From contig CM072864.1 in assembly GCA_036937835.1 (NCBI GenBank), positions 7,204,001 to 7,268,000 on the forward strand: 64,000 nucleotides of DNA, read 5' to 3'. The translations under genes were made by a program, and so were the position numbers. Positions 1 through 13,261 of this stretch are shown here, in pieces (the first letter of the stretch is position 1; each line of letters opens with the position of its first letter). The stretch comes from Pampus argenteus (Eukaryota; Chordata; Actinopteri; Scombriformes; Stromateidae). Under the pieces are notes generated by a model. That model saw nothing but the letters and a program-made list of their open reading frames with translations, searched no databases and was not told where the DNA came from.

Positions 1-1457
1 GTACGACGTCAAAGCTACTATAAGTCTTGAAATCTCATTAAACAACAATAACTTCTAAAATTTAACAACTGAGACCAAAATGACTCATCGAAAAACAATG
101 ATTGACTTAGTATTTCTAGACCCTTTTTGAATGGGAGTTAATTGGAGCCTGAATCTAGCATTGTACTACCACTACTACATTAGTTTCCACATTGGCTTCT
201 GCCTCAAGCCACGGTTGATAAATTGTCAATTTAAATTGCTTATAAATTGGACCCACATGCATGTCTACTCACAAATGGATCCACATTAGGATTTATCTGG
301 ATTTGTATTATAAAAAAAAACATGTTTTCAGTTTCACAGTTGAATATGTTGTCTTTCAGCAACTCATTTCCTGTTGTCCTTCATATGCTACCGGTCCAGG
401 CCTTTCATTACTTTCCATGTTACATTTGCAGCTGTTCAGTAGCCTTCTTTGTCACTTTGTTATGTTCATTAAATTGAATTTAAGGATAAAGTATTACAAA
501 GGTCTTAAACATTTAGCCTGTAGATGCAGGAAGGATGAGAGAAGTGAAACAACAGAAAGCTAAGGGCATGGAGTCAGATGAAAAGTGAAGAGAGGGAAAG
601 AAACCAAAAAACTAAAAGTCAGACGATTCAAGTCAGATGAAACGATAAAAGACTGAAAGACACAGATGTCGAGATGCAAAGGAAAAGATGAGAGACCTAA
701 AAAAAAGAGTGAGGGGTGCTGAGTATGGTGAATGTCATCTAAAATTGGAGATAAGGAGGGAAAAGAGGCAGACAGAGAGAATAGAAAAAAAAAGATGTGT
801 TAAAGGGGAAAGAAAAGGGAGTGTAAGAGAGCCTGAGGCCAAACTGAATGAAGGGAGGTAGAGGGGGAGGAGGGGGAGATGGAAACATTTGGCTGCAGTG
901 TGATTTAGAAGTTTTATCCAGGGCAGCTGATGCAGTAAAGACCTCAGAATGACACAACAAAAAAACCCTGCAGAATTACATCAGCGGACACATGCAACAA
1001 AGCCTTAGTGCCTAATGAACATAAGATTCACATAACATTTGTATAGATATTTCTGGTCCAGAGGAATATATATATATATATATATAAGGTAAGGTCACAT
1101 GAAACCCACAAGCTGAACTTGTGATTAAGACTGGAAATTGTAGATGAACACCACTGTTCATTGTATCTGTATCTGTATATACATGAAATGTTATTGGACT
1201 GGATACAAGGTTGAAACGAAGCACTACCACTGCCAGGTTCAGAGGTTTGATTCCCACTGCGACCACCAAGTCTTCACTCCTTCTCTCCATTTCTTTTTTT
1301 TTGCCGCATTGGATAAAAGCAAACAAGAAAAAAAATCTCATTAAAACCAGCAACACATATATAGCGAAGACACGGCAGCCACACAAAGCGTCTATTTGAC
1401 ATGCAAACTGCAGACTGGAATAAATATTGAACTGGCTGCAAAGTCTTAATCAAGGCG

Positions 1458-1517
<60 letters not shown>

Positions 1518-1562
1518 CTAAAATGTGCCACTTATCTCTGGTTTTCTCGTTTGACTGAACCG

Positions 1563-1594
<32 letters not shown>

Positions 1595-1602
1595 CTCCTC
1601 AG
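1..1602 (+). other. oprl1 intron sequence upstream of the first visible exon
   Basis: No coding exon could be recognised here. The first visible receptor exon begins in mid-protein at the intracellular loop 1/TM2 border, so this stretch is most simply the intron after the missing N-terminus/TM1 exon. It contains a purine-rich patch (about 530-870), a short (TA)n run (about 1069-1085) and two long GT tracts (1456-1515 and 1566-1594). Confidence 0.6.
1456..1594 (+). repeat. Two (GT)n microsatellites next to an oprl1 splice acceptor
   Basis: Two nearly pure GT tracts, about 60 bp at 1456-1515 and 29 bp at 1566-1594, lie directly before the acceptor AG at 1601-1602. The second takes the place of most of the polypyrimidine tract, leaving only a short tctcctc between the repeat and the AG. 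Confidence 0.95.
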
Positions 1603-2962
1603 ATACACTAAGATGAAGACGGCCACCAACATCTACATCTTTAACCTGGCTCTGGCTGACTCGTTGTTCTTGGCTACCTTACCTTTCCAGGTAGAGATTT
1701 ATCACTCAGTAGTAGTAAAAGTGGTCCCCCTTGGTGTTTTACATTGTTTCTTTGACTACAGAGGCTTATCAAAATAAAAGTGTATTGTTTCTATCAATTT
1801 TGAGGTTAGATTAAAGTAAAATAAAATTTGGATTTATGTTTACTCAAAACGACGGTTTCACGATGTTTTAAAAAAAAAAAAAAAAAAAGGCAACTGGACT
1901 TTATCAGGACTTTAACAGCCTTTGGTTGTTTCATGCTCCACTGCACTGATTTCTTTCCACTTCATTGAATTAATAACTGTCTAAATTCATATTTTAGAGG
2001 AGACTCGGCTTCTTTTTTCCTCTTTTCACCTGTAGCAAATGTGTTTTATTCTCTGGTTTCTGGCTGTTTCCAGGGCACTGATGTGTTTCTGGGCTTCTGG
2101 CCATTCGGGAATGCTCTGTGCAAGGCGGTGGTGTCTATTGACTACTATAACATGTTCACCAGCACCTTCACCCTGACAGTGATGAGTGTGGATAGGTACG
2201 TGGCCGTCTGCCACCCTGTCAAAGCGCTGGACATGAGGACTCCTCACAAGGCCAAGGTAAACCATTTCATTTCAAAGTGAGAAAGACCTTCACACCTGTT
2301 TTTATTTTGCTCTCAGAGTTGGTTGACATCAGATCAGGTGATCAGACAGTCACCTCAGCTCTCCTCAGTGCAAGTCCTTTTGTGTGTGTGCGTGTGTGTG
2401 TGTGTGTGTGTCTGTGTGTGGAAGGAAGGAAGGAAGGAAGGAAGGAAGGAAGGAAGGAAGGAAATAAACTGCTACAGCCATTATTCCAACAAGTATGAAA
2501 TATTGTAGAACTTGTAATTACTGTGTCAATCTGCATGCCAAACAGGTGGTCGCAGGTGTAATCATCAGGTTTTAAAAACAGAAACATACATTTTCAAACT
2601 GAGATTGGAAAATTATAATGTTTTAAAATGTAACTTCATATATAAAGCCGTCTTCTTTTTAATTGATGACTGATTTATGATTGTGGTATTTAAGGTCCGA
2701 GGACCTGGTACTGTGCATGCTGTATAACTGCCATGTTGCTACTGAGACACCTTAATGAATAACTTTCATCATGTTCTGTCATCTAAGCTGTTCCTGCTAT
2801 AACAGGTCCAAATATCAGGATATGTTGTATATACATATGAAATACCCTATATATATTTTATATGTCTTCAGGTGGTGAATATCTGTGTGTGGGTGTTGGC
2901 TTCAGCCTTTGGTGTCCCAGCCATGGTCATGGGAAATGTAGAGGAGGAGCAAGACCATAATG
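1603..2962 (+). CDS. oprl1: Nociceptin (opioid-like) receptor, exons for TM2 to extracellular loop 2 (partial gene)
   Basis: Class A GPCR of the opioid family, expected to bind nociceptin/orphanin FQ and signal through Gi/o at the plasma membrane. Three exons are seen: 1603-1690 (TM2, TKMKTATNIYIFNLALAD), 2074-2256 (extracellular loop 1, TM3 and loop 2, with the DRY motif in MSVDRYVAVCHPVKALD) and 2872-2962 (TM4 and the acidic start of extracellular loop 2, EEEQD). Splice signals are ag/gt throughout; phases are 2 on entry, 0, 0 and 1 on exit, and the last joins the 15166 exon to complete a Gly codon. GTDVFLGFWPFGNALCK and the acidic second extracellular loop favour the nociceptin receptor over mu, delta or kappa receptors. 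In mammals this region is a single exon, as I recall; here it is split by introns of 383 and 615 bp. The N-terminus and TM1 exon are outside the window. Confidence 0.92.
2383..2462 (+). repeat. (GT)n followed by (GGAA)n microsatellite in an oprl1 intron
   Basis: A GT-rich run (about 2383-2419) passes straight into ten or so GGAA units (2420-2462). It lies inside the 615-bp intron between the TM3 and TM4 exons. Confidence 0.95.
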
Positions 2963-4492
2963 GTAAGGCAACACACACGCACACACACACACACACGCAC
3001 ACATACATAGAGCATGTGACTGTGATTAACTGGACAAAATTATATCCGCATATTTTATTCTTTCTATAAATAATTTGTCTGTAACTGGCTTCCAGGTTCA
3101 TGTCTGAATGATGCTGAGCAGTTGTTGTTTCTGTTGGTCTTTTATAGAGACTGCCACAGACTCCCCTGTGAAGAGTTCTCATTTTTACTGCTGTAACCTA
3201 AATGCCTCACCACCCTTGTAAATAAAACCAAAGTTTAACCTTCACAATGAAGCTATAACTTTCCATGCTTGAGAACTCATTGCCGGTTTTGCTCATTTAC
3301 CTAATATGTGATTGACCTTCACTCCAAAATGAGCTGATAACTGGAGAAATCCACTGAATACCAATAAACTGAATAGCAGCTGAGTTTGAAGCACAGTCGA
3401 GTCTGAACTGAAATTGAATGGTGTTATTGAATTAACTCAAAGATTTAGTTCACATCTTGTTCATATCTGAATATTTTAATTCTTTTTTTAACCTGGTTCA
3501 AGGATAAACAATAAAAGAAAAAAGAAATAAGACATTAAGTTGGGAAATTATTTGTAGAGCATTTTCCTCATTTGAACATTTTTATGCTTGTGCATAAAAA
3601 AATCGTCATAAAAACAGCATCATAATTCTATATCTGATGAATGATCAAATCAATGAGAACATTTAGTGGGAGAATCACTGTGAGAAGAGAGGACAAGTGT
3701 CCCTTACATTTTATGATGGATAATTAAGGCTTCAAGAGAAAAAAATACTAATAATAATAATAAAAAATATAATATGTTTTTAAAGCCCATCACCGGCGCA
3801 GCCCGTGAGAGAAATGAAAACGTTCATCTTCCTACAGAAACATTCTTCTTATTGGATACAGATTTTCTAACAACCAATTTGTACATGTTTTGTACTGAAT
3901 TACTGGGCAAGTTTTAAGGCTGTAATAAATGAATAAATGACCCATTTGAAATTACCAACAGCTGCCAACATCCCTGCCCAGGTGCCAAATATTACACGGG
4001 CACTGTTGCTCTTTCAGTGAATGTCTTCTCATGTCTGAATGAAGCCACCATGAACATTTGTGTAACAGACACCTATGAGAGTCGCTTACGCAAAGCCGGT
4101 GCTAAAGTCTGCTGAATTCTCACCAAATACTGACCTTTCTAGTGAGTATGTAACTGTTGGGAGGTTTGGCTCTGTATCACAGTCGCTCTCGCTCTGTTAC
4201 CTGATAACACTGGATGGATAACAGCGGCTTCATTCTCACTTCGAAATAGACTTGTTTCATTTCTCATCTTATAGCTGCTTATCAGTTTCTGCTGAGTGGA
4301 TCCAGCTGGGTCCTTCTTTATACACCGTGTGTGTGTGTGTTACCACAAATCATTCTGTTCAGGTACACACACATACACACACAGATACATATAGATTTAT
4401 CATCTAATATTAATGAAAAAGTTATTCTCAATACATTAAGGTTTGTGTCTATGTGTGTGTGTGTTTCATAGTAGTGCATTTGCCTTATAGGG

Positions 4493-4526
<34 letters not shown>

Positions 4527-5339
4527 TGATGATTTCTTGTGTGTGTGTGTGTGTGATCTGATTATGCTGGCAGGTTTTGATATAATCACAAGCTCGCTGT
4601 TGGAGTTTCCAGCTGACAGATGGAAGTTCTTCTCCTAAAAAGGCCAAAAAATATCCAAATGAATTATTTTCTGTTTCTACAGTGATTGTTAGCACAAAGA
4701 CGTTCATTTGACCTTTTTTTTTTACAAGGGACAATTAATTATGTTTATACAAACCCAAAGCAGTAAAATGATAAACATGTCATTAGGAGGTTGCCAGGGT
4801 TGTTAATCAGTAGTAGCGGCCATTGTTTCAGCAGCTGCTAAAAATCACTGGCTTTAAAAGGTGAATTTCCTCAAGCGGTTTACTCGTTTGAGGGATTTTG
4901 CCATTTATGAGGGCATGTTTTATAGACTGGTACAGCCCCGCCCCACCTTATTTCGGAAAAGAAAAGTATTTATGGTAGTTAACATTAAAACATTAAGCAT
5001 AAGTAAACTACAACAAGGCCAAACAGAGAATGTTGCTGCAGTGTCCAAACGAGCAGCCTTGACTAAACAATGATATATTAATGGTTTTGGAAACTTTGTT
5101 TGCCATCAGTTATGAGGTGCTTACTAGATTTGTTTACTTCAGAGTTGAATAGTTTGTTGCCATTTTATTCTTAAATCACTTAAATTAGAATGCATAAATT
5201 CCACAAGTAGCATCACTGAGATTGAGTATTTTCTTTCAGCAACAGTCCTGGAGAAGGTTATTAATGTTTATTTTTATGTCCCCCTAGCCTTGATTTGATT
5301 GCTACTACACTCCCTCCTGTCCTAGACCCCCCCCCCCCC

Positions 5340-5600
5340 CCCCGACTGCTAATAGTGCAGAATGATGCCGTCTGTCTGCTGACACACTCCACGAGAGGAG
5401 ATCTTGTTACTCCAGTCCGTGCTGCCGTTCAGTTCAATTTTAGAATTGATTTTGCCACTGTTTTTTAAAGCTTTGCATGGTCAGGTTCTTGCGTTTATAT
5501 GTGTGAATTGATTTCCCACTATGAACCTGATTGAGGCCTGAGATCCTCTGAGAGTTCTTCTTGCTTCTCCCAATTCTGCCAGTGATCTCTTTAAAAAAAA
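5340..5600 (+). repeat. Decayed LINE reverse-transcriptase fragment
   Basis: Broken translation resembles the stretch after the RT core of fish non-LTR elements: a VQNDAVCLLTHSTRE-like segment (from about 5356) and a KALHGQ-like segment (about 5470). Stops and frame shifts show that it is a fossil. The family (Rex1 or RTE-like) is uncertain. Confidence 0.5.
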
Positions 5601-7159
5601 AAAAAAAAAAAAATCAATATATAAAATTCGTTTTCTTTTGAGGCAGAATTGTTGCATATGGAAAAAAAAAGAAGAAAAAGAAATGGTTGTGAATTTCCTG
5701 ATACATGCCCACACATAGCACAGTTATTATCAGGGCTGTTTTGTAGTTAAATAGAGTAATGTCGTAGCTAGAAGCGGAATGGAAGGTCTAGTGGTTAGAT
5801 ATTGATCCAGTCTCAGCCTGAAGCTGCAGTCTAATCCTATAATCATTTTTATTAGTCTACTCTTCAGCTGAACTACATCTGCACTAAGACTTCTCTCTCC
5901 TTTCTTCTTCTCCTCCTCCTCATTCATATCATTCTCATCGCCTCTATTTAAAATTAATTTAATTTTTAAATGTCATTCAAGCAATATTACACGACAGGGC
6001 GTGCTTTACCAGTTACCAACAAAATAAAAAGATATAATCAATATATATTCATACTGTGGGGGCAATTTGATCTCAAAATGAAGATGATGATGAAGATTAT
6101 TCTTATTATTATTATTGTTATTATTATTATTATTATTATTAAAAATGGAATATGTATAGCATTCAGTTGTCAACATCTTCTCATTGCCACATACTTGTAC
6201 TCTTTGCTCATTCTCTCCTTTCTTCTTATCTTCTTAACTTGGCCTGTCCTTATTTTTTTTTTTATTATTATTATTTTTTTTTTAGCTTTTTGTTTATCAT
6301 CTGCGTCCTTATGTGACTCCAAGCTCTACAACAAATTGACATTCGGGAATAATAAAGGTTAACTCTTCCCTACTTCTCCTCGGCTCTCGTCTCCCTGTCT
6401 CCTATAAACAAACAGAGGGGGCAGAGTAGCTTCATAACCTGACAGCTGCACGGAAAGTCACGGCACACCGCTCTCAGTAATTGGGGTCAAAAGCTTTGCC
6501 CAAGGACACAGTGGCAGGAAGGAGGCTATAATCGGCAGCCACCATGCTGTCACTAATCTGTTCAAGAGACTTGTAGGAAATATGTTTCTGGGCAACATAT
6601 CTATGTTGTTGCAGAAGATGTCGGTTTTCAGACACGCATGTTGCACCGTTTACTTACATAGAACGTGAGTGTTTCAGCTTCTCCTTCATACGTTAAGTTT
6701 GGCTTTGTTTACATTTTATCAAGACTATCAAGTAAATCAAAAGGAAAAATTGCATTTTTCACTTCTTTTCACATGCCAAAAATCATCAACATCAACCACT
6801 GCCCCAGCTATGGGCAAATAGCCTCACTGACTTGCGGACAGACCTAATGAGGTAAGACTAAGAGAGCTCACCCCTACAAAAAAGCAATGAACTGGCAGTA
6901 TGCAAAGGCGGGCCTAAACAGAGCTAGGACCTGGCGGCTTCTTGTAACCATGGTGAGAGACTGGTCGTCTCGGGTCCACCCATGCCATCAGGTTGACCTC
7001 ATCACATAGCAGAATATTGGTATATGGTATGGAGTTCTTGGCAAGCATGGAATTGGCCAAACCAACTTAAATGTATTGAGGTTGCTTACCCTTTGCTCTG
7101 AGAATAACCTGACCATAACTAACACCAGCTTCTAACAAAAAGCTAAATATTAAACATCA

Positions 7160-7790
7160 TGAATGCATCCATGCTCCAAACACTGGTACTTGATAGACTA
7201 TGTCGTAGTGAGGCATTGTCACGTCAGTGATGCCATCACCACCCAAGGCGCAGGAAATCCAGTCTCTTGTAGATAGAAATGACATGCACAACTTCTACAA
7301 TGCAGTCATATCTGGTCCAACTGCTCACAGCATCAGGCCAGCAGACAGCCTCAAAGTTTTAAAAGACCAGAATAACATCCATCCGAGGTGAGCTGAAGAT
7401 TTTAAACACCGAATCAAGAGTCTACACCAGGGGTGCCCACACTTACACGCCTCGTGAGCTACTTTTCAAATGACCAAGTCAAAGTGATCTACGGGGGGCG
7501 CGTGGACGGCCCAACATACGGCTGCGGCCGTGTGCGCGTGAGCGTGGTGGACGGCTCTGCGATCGACTGGATCATGTCTGGCGATCGACCGGTAGCTCGC
7601 GATCGACGTATTGAGCACCCCTGGTCTACACCATTCGTAGGAAACTGCTTGAACACCCCAATTGGAGACTTCAACCAGCCCCCAACATTCCAAGAAGTAT
7701 GATTAGCTGTCTGCTCCCTAAAATACAAGACCCCCAGCACTGACGAAATCCATGCAGAATTACTATTCACACTACACTAATACCATTTAT
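7160..7790 (+). repeat. RTE-like LINE fossil interrupted by a hAT MITE
   Basis: Around 7172-7215 the translation reads SKHWYLIDYV, a typical end-of-endonuclease segment of fish RTE/CFDP2-type LINEs. Around 7722-7765 a KTPSTDEIHAE-like segment matches the start of LINE RT domains. Stop codons and frame changes show decay, and the piece is split by the element at 7428-7623. Confidence 0.55.
7428..7623. mobile_element. hAT-type MITE (196 bp) with perfect 8-bp target duplication
   Basis: The ends are inverted repeats, CAGGGGTGC at the left and GCACCCCTG at the right. The element is flanked on both sides by the 8-bp direct repeat gtctacac (7420-7427 and 7624-7631). An 8-bp TSD with CAGGGG termini is the hAT signature. 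The interior holds repeated gatcgac words and no transposase, so it is non-autonomous. Confidence 0.85.
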
Positions 7791-8029
7791 AAATTATGTG
7801 ATTGTGCATAATGTAGTTTTGTAGCACCCTCCATTGCTGATCCAACCAGATAAAACTTTTATGATAAGTCCGGTATTGCCTGAGGATAGACACATACCGT
7901 GCCCACACACACACTCTAACTCAGAATACTCACATATGAAGACAGATATGTCCGTGGACACACACATCTGATACACATGTACCAACTTGTGAAGATGTCT
8001 TGAACTATACTGAAGGACACACTCACTCA

Positions 8030-8068
<39 letters not shown>

Positions 8069-9889
8069 CCTTCTGACAGTCAGTGTGATATTTCTCTCCG
8101 CATTAGTTTTGCCTGAAGCTACATTGTGAGATGAGCTGTAAACACAACACATGTCGTATACTAGGAAAAAAAATAAAAATTCTTATATACTAACACACAT
8201 GCACTCACACACAAACAAACAGGTTATATAAGCCAATGTTTGCCACCATTTGTGGTGGCAAAACCAAACAGTGTTTGCCCACAGGCTGTCTAATAGGACG
8301 TTAAACACAACGAGTAGAAGGATGAACTGTGACACCCAATGGGGACTTCTATGTTCATTTGCAGGATATTTTAGTGGACCACGCCTGAGGCAGAATACAG
8401 TCTTTAATTTGCAAGGCAACCAGTCATTAAGACTCTGTGACCTGCACAACATGATCTCAACAAGTTGAAAAGGCTGGACCACATCACATCATTGTGTTGT
8501 TACTTTTTAAAATTGGCTCCTTTACTCTGTATGGAGTTCCCATGCTTTAAATGTGTTGATCAGGTTTGTCATTAGTTGTCAGCACCTGTGTTGTTAAACT
8601 TCATATTAGAGAAAGCACTTGAGACTTAAACGTCCAACAAGGCTACATTTGTAATCATAGAAAAGGAAGGTTATCTTGATCTGTATCAAAGTACTGCTGA
8701 TATGTTTAAACTAGTTCACATAGAGGCTTTAAAATGAAAATCAAGTCTCACAGTATCTCGGGGTCAGTTACATAATCTTAGTTTAAGTCTAGTCTTGGCC
8801 TTAGTCTGGTCATAGGTTATCAGGTTACACTAGTCTAATTAAGCTCATCTGTTGCATAAATATTAAGACTGACTTAATGTGATATAGGAAGGTTAGCCGC
8901 CTCTCCCCCACGGCTAAACCTGAGGAGAGAGCTGTGTTGCTATGGCAACAGTCTCTTAGAAAGTCAGTTTGAAGACACTGGTATATTGATTTTTTTTGCA
9001 ACTAAAAAGGACAACAGAAAAGCAAATTTTACATTGGTGAGAGTGGAGGACAAAGTGCTTGTTTCAGTGCTGAAGATGACAAGTGTTTGGTTTTTAGAAA
9101 AAGCCCTGAGAGTCGTCAGGGATAGAAACAACCCATTAGAGAGATACATTGAAGTGACTGCTGAAAGTTGACATGTGGCAGACCTTGCGGTAACTTTGGA
9201 GCAATATTTAGCCCTTTTCCCAGTAAGCTGCCATGAAAAAAATCATATGCCCTTTTTTTCAAAATTAGTAACCAATGGTCAATTATAAATAATGAGAACT
9301 ATAAATATGAATTATAAACTCTAAGCCTAAATATCCCAATATGACATGATTGTCACTGTTTCTTAAAAGCAGGAAGAGAGAATGTTTTAGTTTAAATAGC
9401 TGTGTGATAAAACTGTTGATGAAATTGCAAAACAAACTGATAAATAATGAATACGACTGAAATGCACAGTGGAATAGTAGACTGTAGACTGTATCTGTGT
9501 GGCTGTAGGGATGGCAACGAATGGATGGATTGTGAGGATAGATCTTAATGACTTTAATGATTTTTCTGAATTTACCTCTAGGGCCAACATTTGTTCATTA
9601 TCTGTTATGGATTGGCACAAAATCTGCTGCATACATTTATGGTTCTGACAGAAGTAATCCCAAAGACTTTGGGAATTCACTGACTTTTCATCAGGTCAAA
9701 ATGTTAATTTTTCTGCAACATTAATGACATCCCCGTACAGTAGCTTTAGCTGTACTGCTAATTAGAAAAGGTTATAGCACAGGTTTTGGGCGGTTGTTTA
9801 ACTGAGGTGACACGTTTCCAGTGTTCAGATGGGAGGGCAGCAGGACCCAAACAGTGCAAGACCACAACTATTGTCTGCAGACAGAAAAT

Positions 9890-10730
9890 GGGAGATATAC
9901 AGGGACGAGAGGGAAGAAAAGGGTGAAATGATAAGTGGGAAAGTGTGAAAAGGTGAATGGAAGAAGAAAAATGAGAGGGGAGTTCTGTTTTGCTCAGATT
10001 GAAAATGAAAGAAGGAGCAGAGGAGGAGATTAGCGCCAGGAGAGAGGAGCACACAAGAAATAAAAGAGCCAAAGGGCAGAGAAAGGAAAATATTTTCTGC
10101 AGAGAATGAAGTGAGAGGAACAGCCAAGAGAGTAAAGAAAATGAGAAAAGTTAGGTCTGAAAAAAGAAGACAATAAACAGGAAAGAAGGACATTGAGTGA
10201 CAGTGTGAATAAAACCAAAATAAAATAAAAGCAAGCAGTGGAAAAAAAAGGATGAATCTAGAAAAGAAATAAAATGAGAACAAAGAGAACCTACAGAGAG
10301 AGGCGGAGGAGGGCAAACATTAAGGGATATTAAACAGAAAGTAATTCAAGCAAAATGGATGAAAAGTGAAAAGACATGAACCAGAGGTGAGGAAAATGAG
10401 AGGGCAAAAGCAGGTTCTAAAGAAAAAAAGAAATAATTGAAAAGTGAAAGACGATCTGAGCTGGAGGAAAAGAAAGAAAAAGAAATCATAGGCAAAATGC
10501 AATAGAGGGGGAAGAGGTGATAAATAAAAGGAAGGAGAGAGGTGGGGGGAATCATCAACTGTGAAATGGAAACCAGGATGGGACACAGATTCCTGGTTAT
10601 GTATGAAAGAAAGAATATGACAATACGGGAGGAGCTGACAGAGATAATTGAGACAATACAACAAAGTGAAGAAAAAAAAAAGCAAGGATGAAAGAAAGAA
10701 AGTCCTGAAAATGAAAAGGGGCAAAATTCC
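9890..10730 (+). repeat. Strongly purine-rich tract
   Basis: Over roughly 840 bp the + strand is dominated by A and G (gaa, gga and aaag words). The minus strand therefore carries long but meaningless Phe/Ser/Leu-rich open frames. No gene is supported. The tract lies inside the last oprl1 intron. Confidence 0.7.
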
Positions 10731-13261
10731 TCACTTGTTGAGATAAAGAATAAAGTAATTGTGTTTGTTCGTGTTGTGTGTTTCCCTCCTTCTTTTTGTT
10801 TTTTTCTGTCTTGTGTGTGTGTGTCTCTGTGTGTGTGTGGCACTCCCTCCCTTGCCCCCGGCTAATTACTCACACCTGGCTTGACTCTACTCACCTGTCT
10901 CCCATCAAGTATATCTATCTACACCCACTCACCGTTGAAACCTCCCTGGTATTTACATCAGGGCAGCTTTGTTAGCATTTTGAGTGTTTTGTCATTTTAT
11001 GTCCTCATCCTCTTGTGCTCCAGGATTATTATCAGGTGCCTGTCAGCCTTGCAACACTGTAGCTCCAACCCTTCGCCACCAGTCACGCTGTCTTTTTTTT
11101 TTTTTTTTCCCCGCCTGCCCATGCCAGCCATTCTCCCTCATCATCATTCACCTTTATTATCACTGGACCCCCCATATTTCACCTCCATCAGCCCAAATCC
11201 ATCTCTATTCAATAAAACTCTTTTCTACACCACTCATCTATGTCCTGTGCGTGAATGTGAGACCTTCACAAGGTTACACATTTTTATGTAAAGTATGTCC
11301 TTTTAAGATCCATGTTTACCATGTTCTTTTTTAACTGTGACTTGTTGGAAACTTTTTTTTTTTTTTTTTGAGAACCTGAGTCGTGGCAGGTGTACTGGTT
11401 GCAGCAGCATATTCAACCGTAGTTTAAGAGGTTTTTTTTGCAATTTCAGAATTAATGAGGGTTAATGTAGGCTAATTGTGAATACTATTTCATTCCATAG
11501 TTTAAAAATAGGACAACTCTGGCATGTATAGAAACATGGGGAAATAAAAGTCAGACATTGACATTTAAAAAGGTGAGATATCTCTAAAAAGTCATTGAGT
11601 GATTGCTGCTAACAGCTATCGAGTGATTGCGGCTTGACCTTTTTCTTGCGCAGTCTTTATCGCTGCAGAGAAGCTGCAGCAGAGCGGCAAAAAAAATCCC
11701 ATCTCTGAGATTTCCACCTATCAGACGTCAGCTTCTCTCAGATATGAAAAATGAGCAATTATAAGTGTCTCCTGTCAAAATACAACCGAATGTGTATATA
11801 TGTATTCAGTTTGCACATGTCAAATTTAATTATCTGTAATCTACATGTTTGTGTAGGGAATGTGTGTGCATTAATGCAGCAGGCAGTGGGTAAACTATTA
11901 AAAGCACCATTTAAGAGAAGACAGTGAATTAATTAATTTTTGTATTGGCATCTATAAGTGTGGGCAAATATCATTTATAATGCAGCATATGCTTGTCTAT
12001 CATTGGTATTTGTCCTTTGCTGTAAAATATGAATTTGTTAAAGTTTGCACAATTTAGGTCCAGATGGAGGAGCTTTCCAGGTGCTGGCAAACAGATCAAA
12101 TCTGAGACATGAATATCCTCACTATGCTTGTATATTTGCATTTGTCTGTTGCCATTGAGGTCTAGATGTTGTGGGATATATCAGTGTAGTGACAAGCTGT
12201 CAGCCTGTCTCAGGATGAAATCACAGATAATAAACTTAAGTGTCCACAAGGTTCGCTGTCAGAGATGTCAGCACTGTCTGTAATAATAGAGAAGATGATC
12301 TACAGTCACCTTAGTGGTCCCATAGATGGGATAAATGAAGCGACAACAAAGCTGTTCCTTCATGTGCCATTCTTACTGTGTTGACATGTTGTGTTGCATA
12401 CGGTCCTCGATAGATGCAGCACATGAATTAGTTGCGGCCTTGCATCTGACCTTTGACCTTCTATGAAGTTGGATTATTTCCTTTACAGTTATCAATAAAT
12501 CTTCAAATTCCAACATCATTATATTTTTCAGTGTTGTATTCCTTTACCTCCAGGTTAAAACCCACCTGATGCTTCATTTCTCCCTCAGGGAACAGAGAGC
12601 ATCTACAGCAATTGTTATAAAACGTATAAACTTCAGCGCCCTATCAAACAGGTTATTACTAGTCCTGTCCTTTTACACGGACTTTTACTGTGTTGTTTGA
12701 TAAATGGCTGGAGTGTGGCAGTAATAGAGCCAAGGCTATGGCTTCAATTTTTACTAGGGACACCCACACACACATAAATTGTGCACACTCGGCCCTCTGA
12801 GATGCATCAGATAGAAGCTTCCACCAAATGGAATAATAGATCAATGTTTTCTTTTATCAGTTTCTATTTCTATTTGTTTGATCTGGCTTTATCTCCACTA
12901 TTTATGCAGTGTGCGTGCGTGCGTGCGTGTGTGCGTCCTGCCTTATCCTCCCTCCCTAAGCAAAAACACTGCATTTATGTTTCTTTTATAGCAAGAATAC
13001 TGCATCATCAGTATGAGAAATCTTCTTTGTGACTTTGGTGAGGAAAATATAACAAATATAATATGTTTCAAAAGCACTTTATCACACAATACATTGTAGA
13101 AAAAAAAACAACCTTCATACACTGATAATAATGTATTTGAAGTGGTGCTTTCAAAGGACTGTAAAATGTCACTAATTCATTTAAACATACTTGCAGGATA
13201 ATTATCAGAGTAACTAAAAAGGCACACAGACGTGGCTGAAGTGTTCTCGTGCTACAAATCA

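Noticed and set aside
1225..1275. tRNA gene or tRNA-derived SINE suggested by a B-box-like ggtttgattcc
   Set aside because: No A box, acceptor stem or SINE tail could be found; one B-box-like word is not enough.
1456..1594. CRISPR-like array
   Set aside because: The repeats are simple dinucleotides without spacers, as expected in fish DNA.
7433..7702. 89-codon open frame
   Set aside because: It is mostly the interior of the hAT MITE.
9825..10843. Several Phe/Ser/Leu-rich open frames of 100-165 codons on the minus strand
   Set aside because: They are the complement of the purine-rich tract; the composition alone keeps them open.
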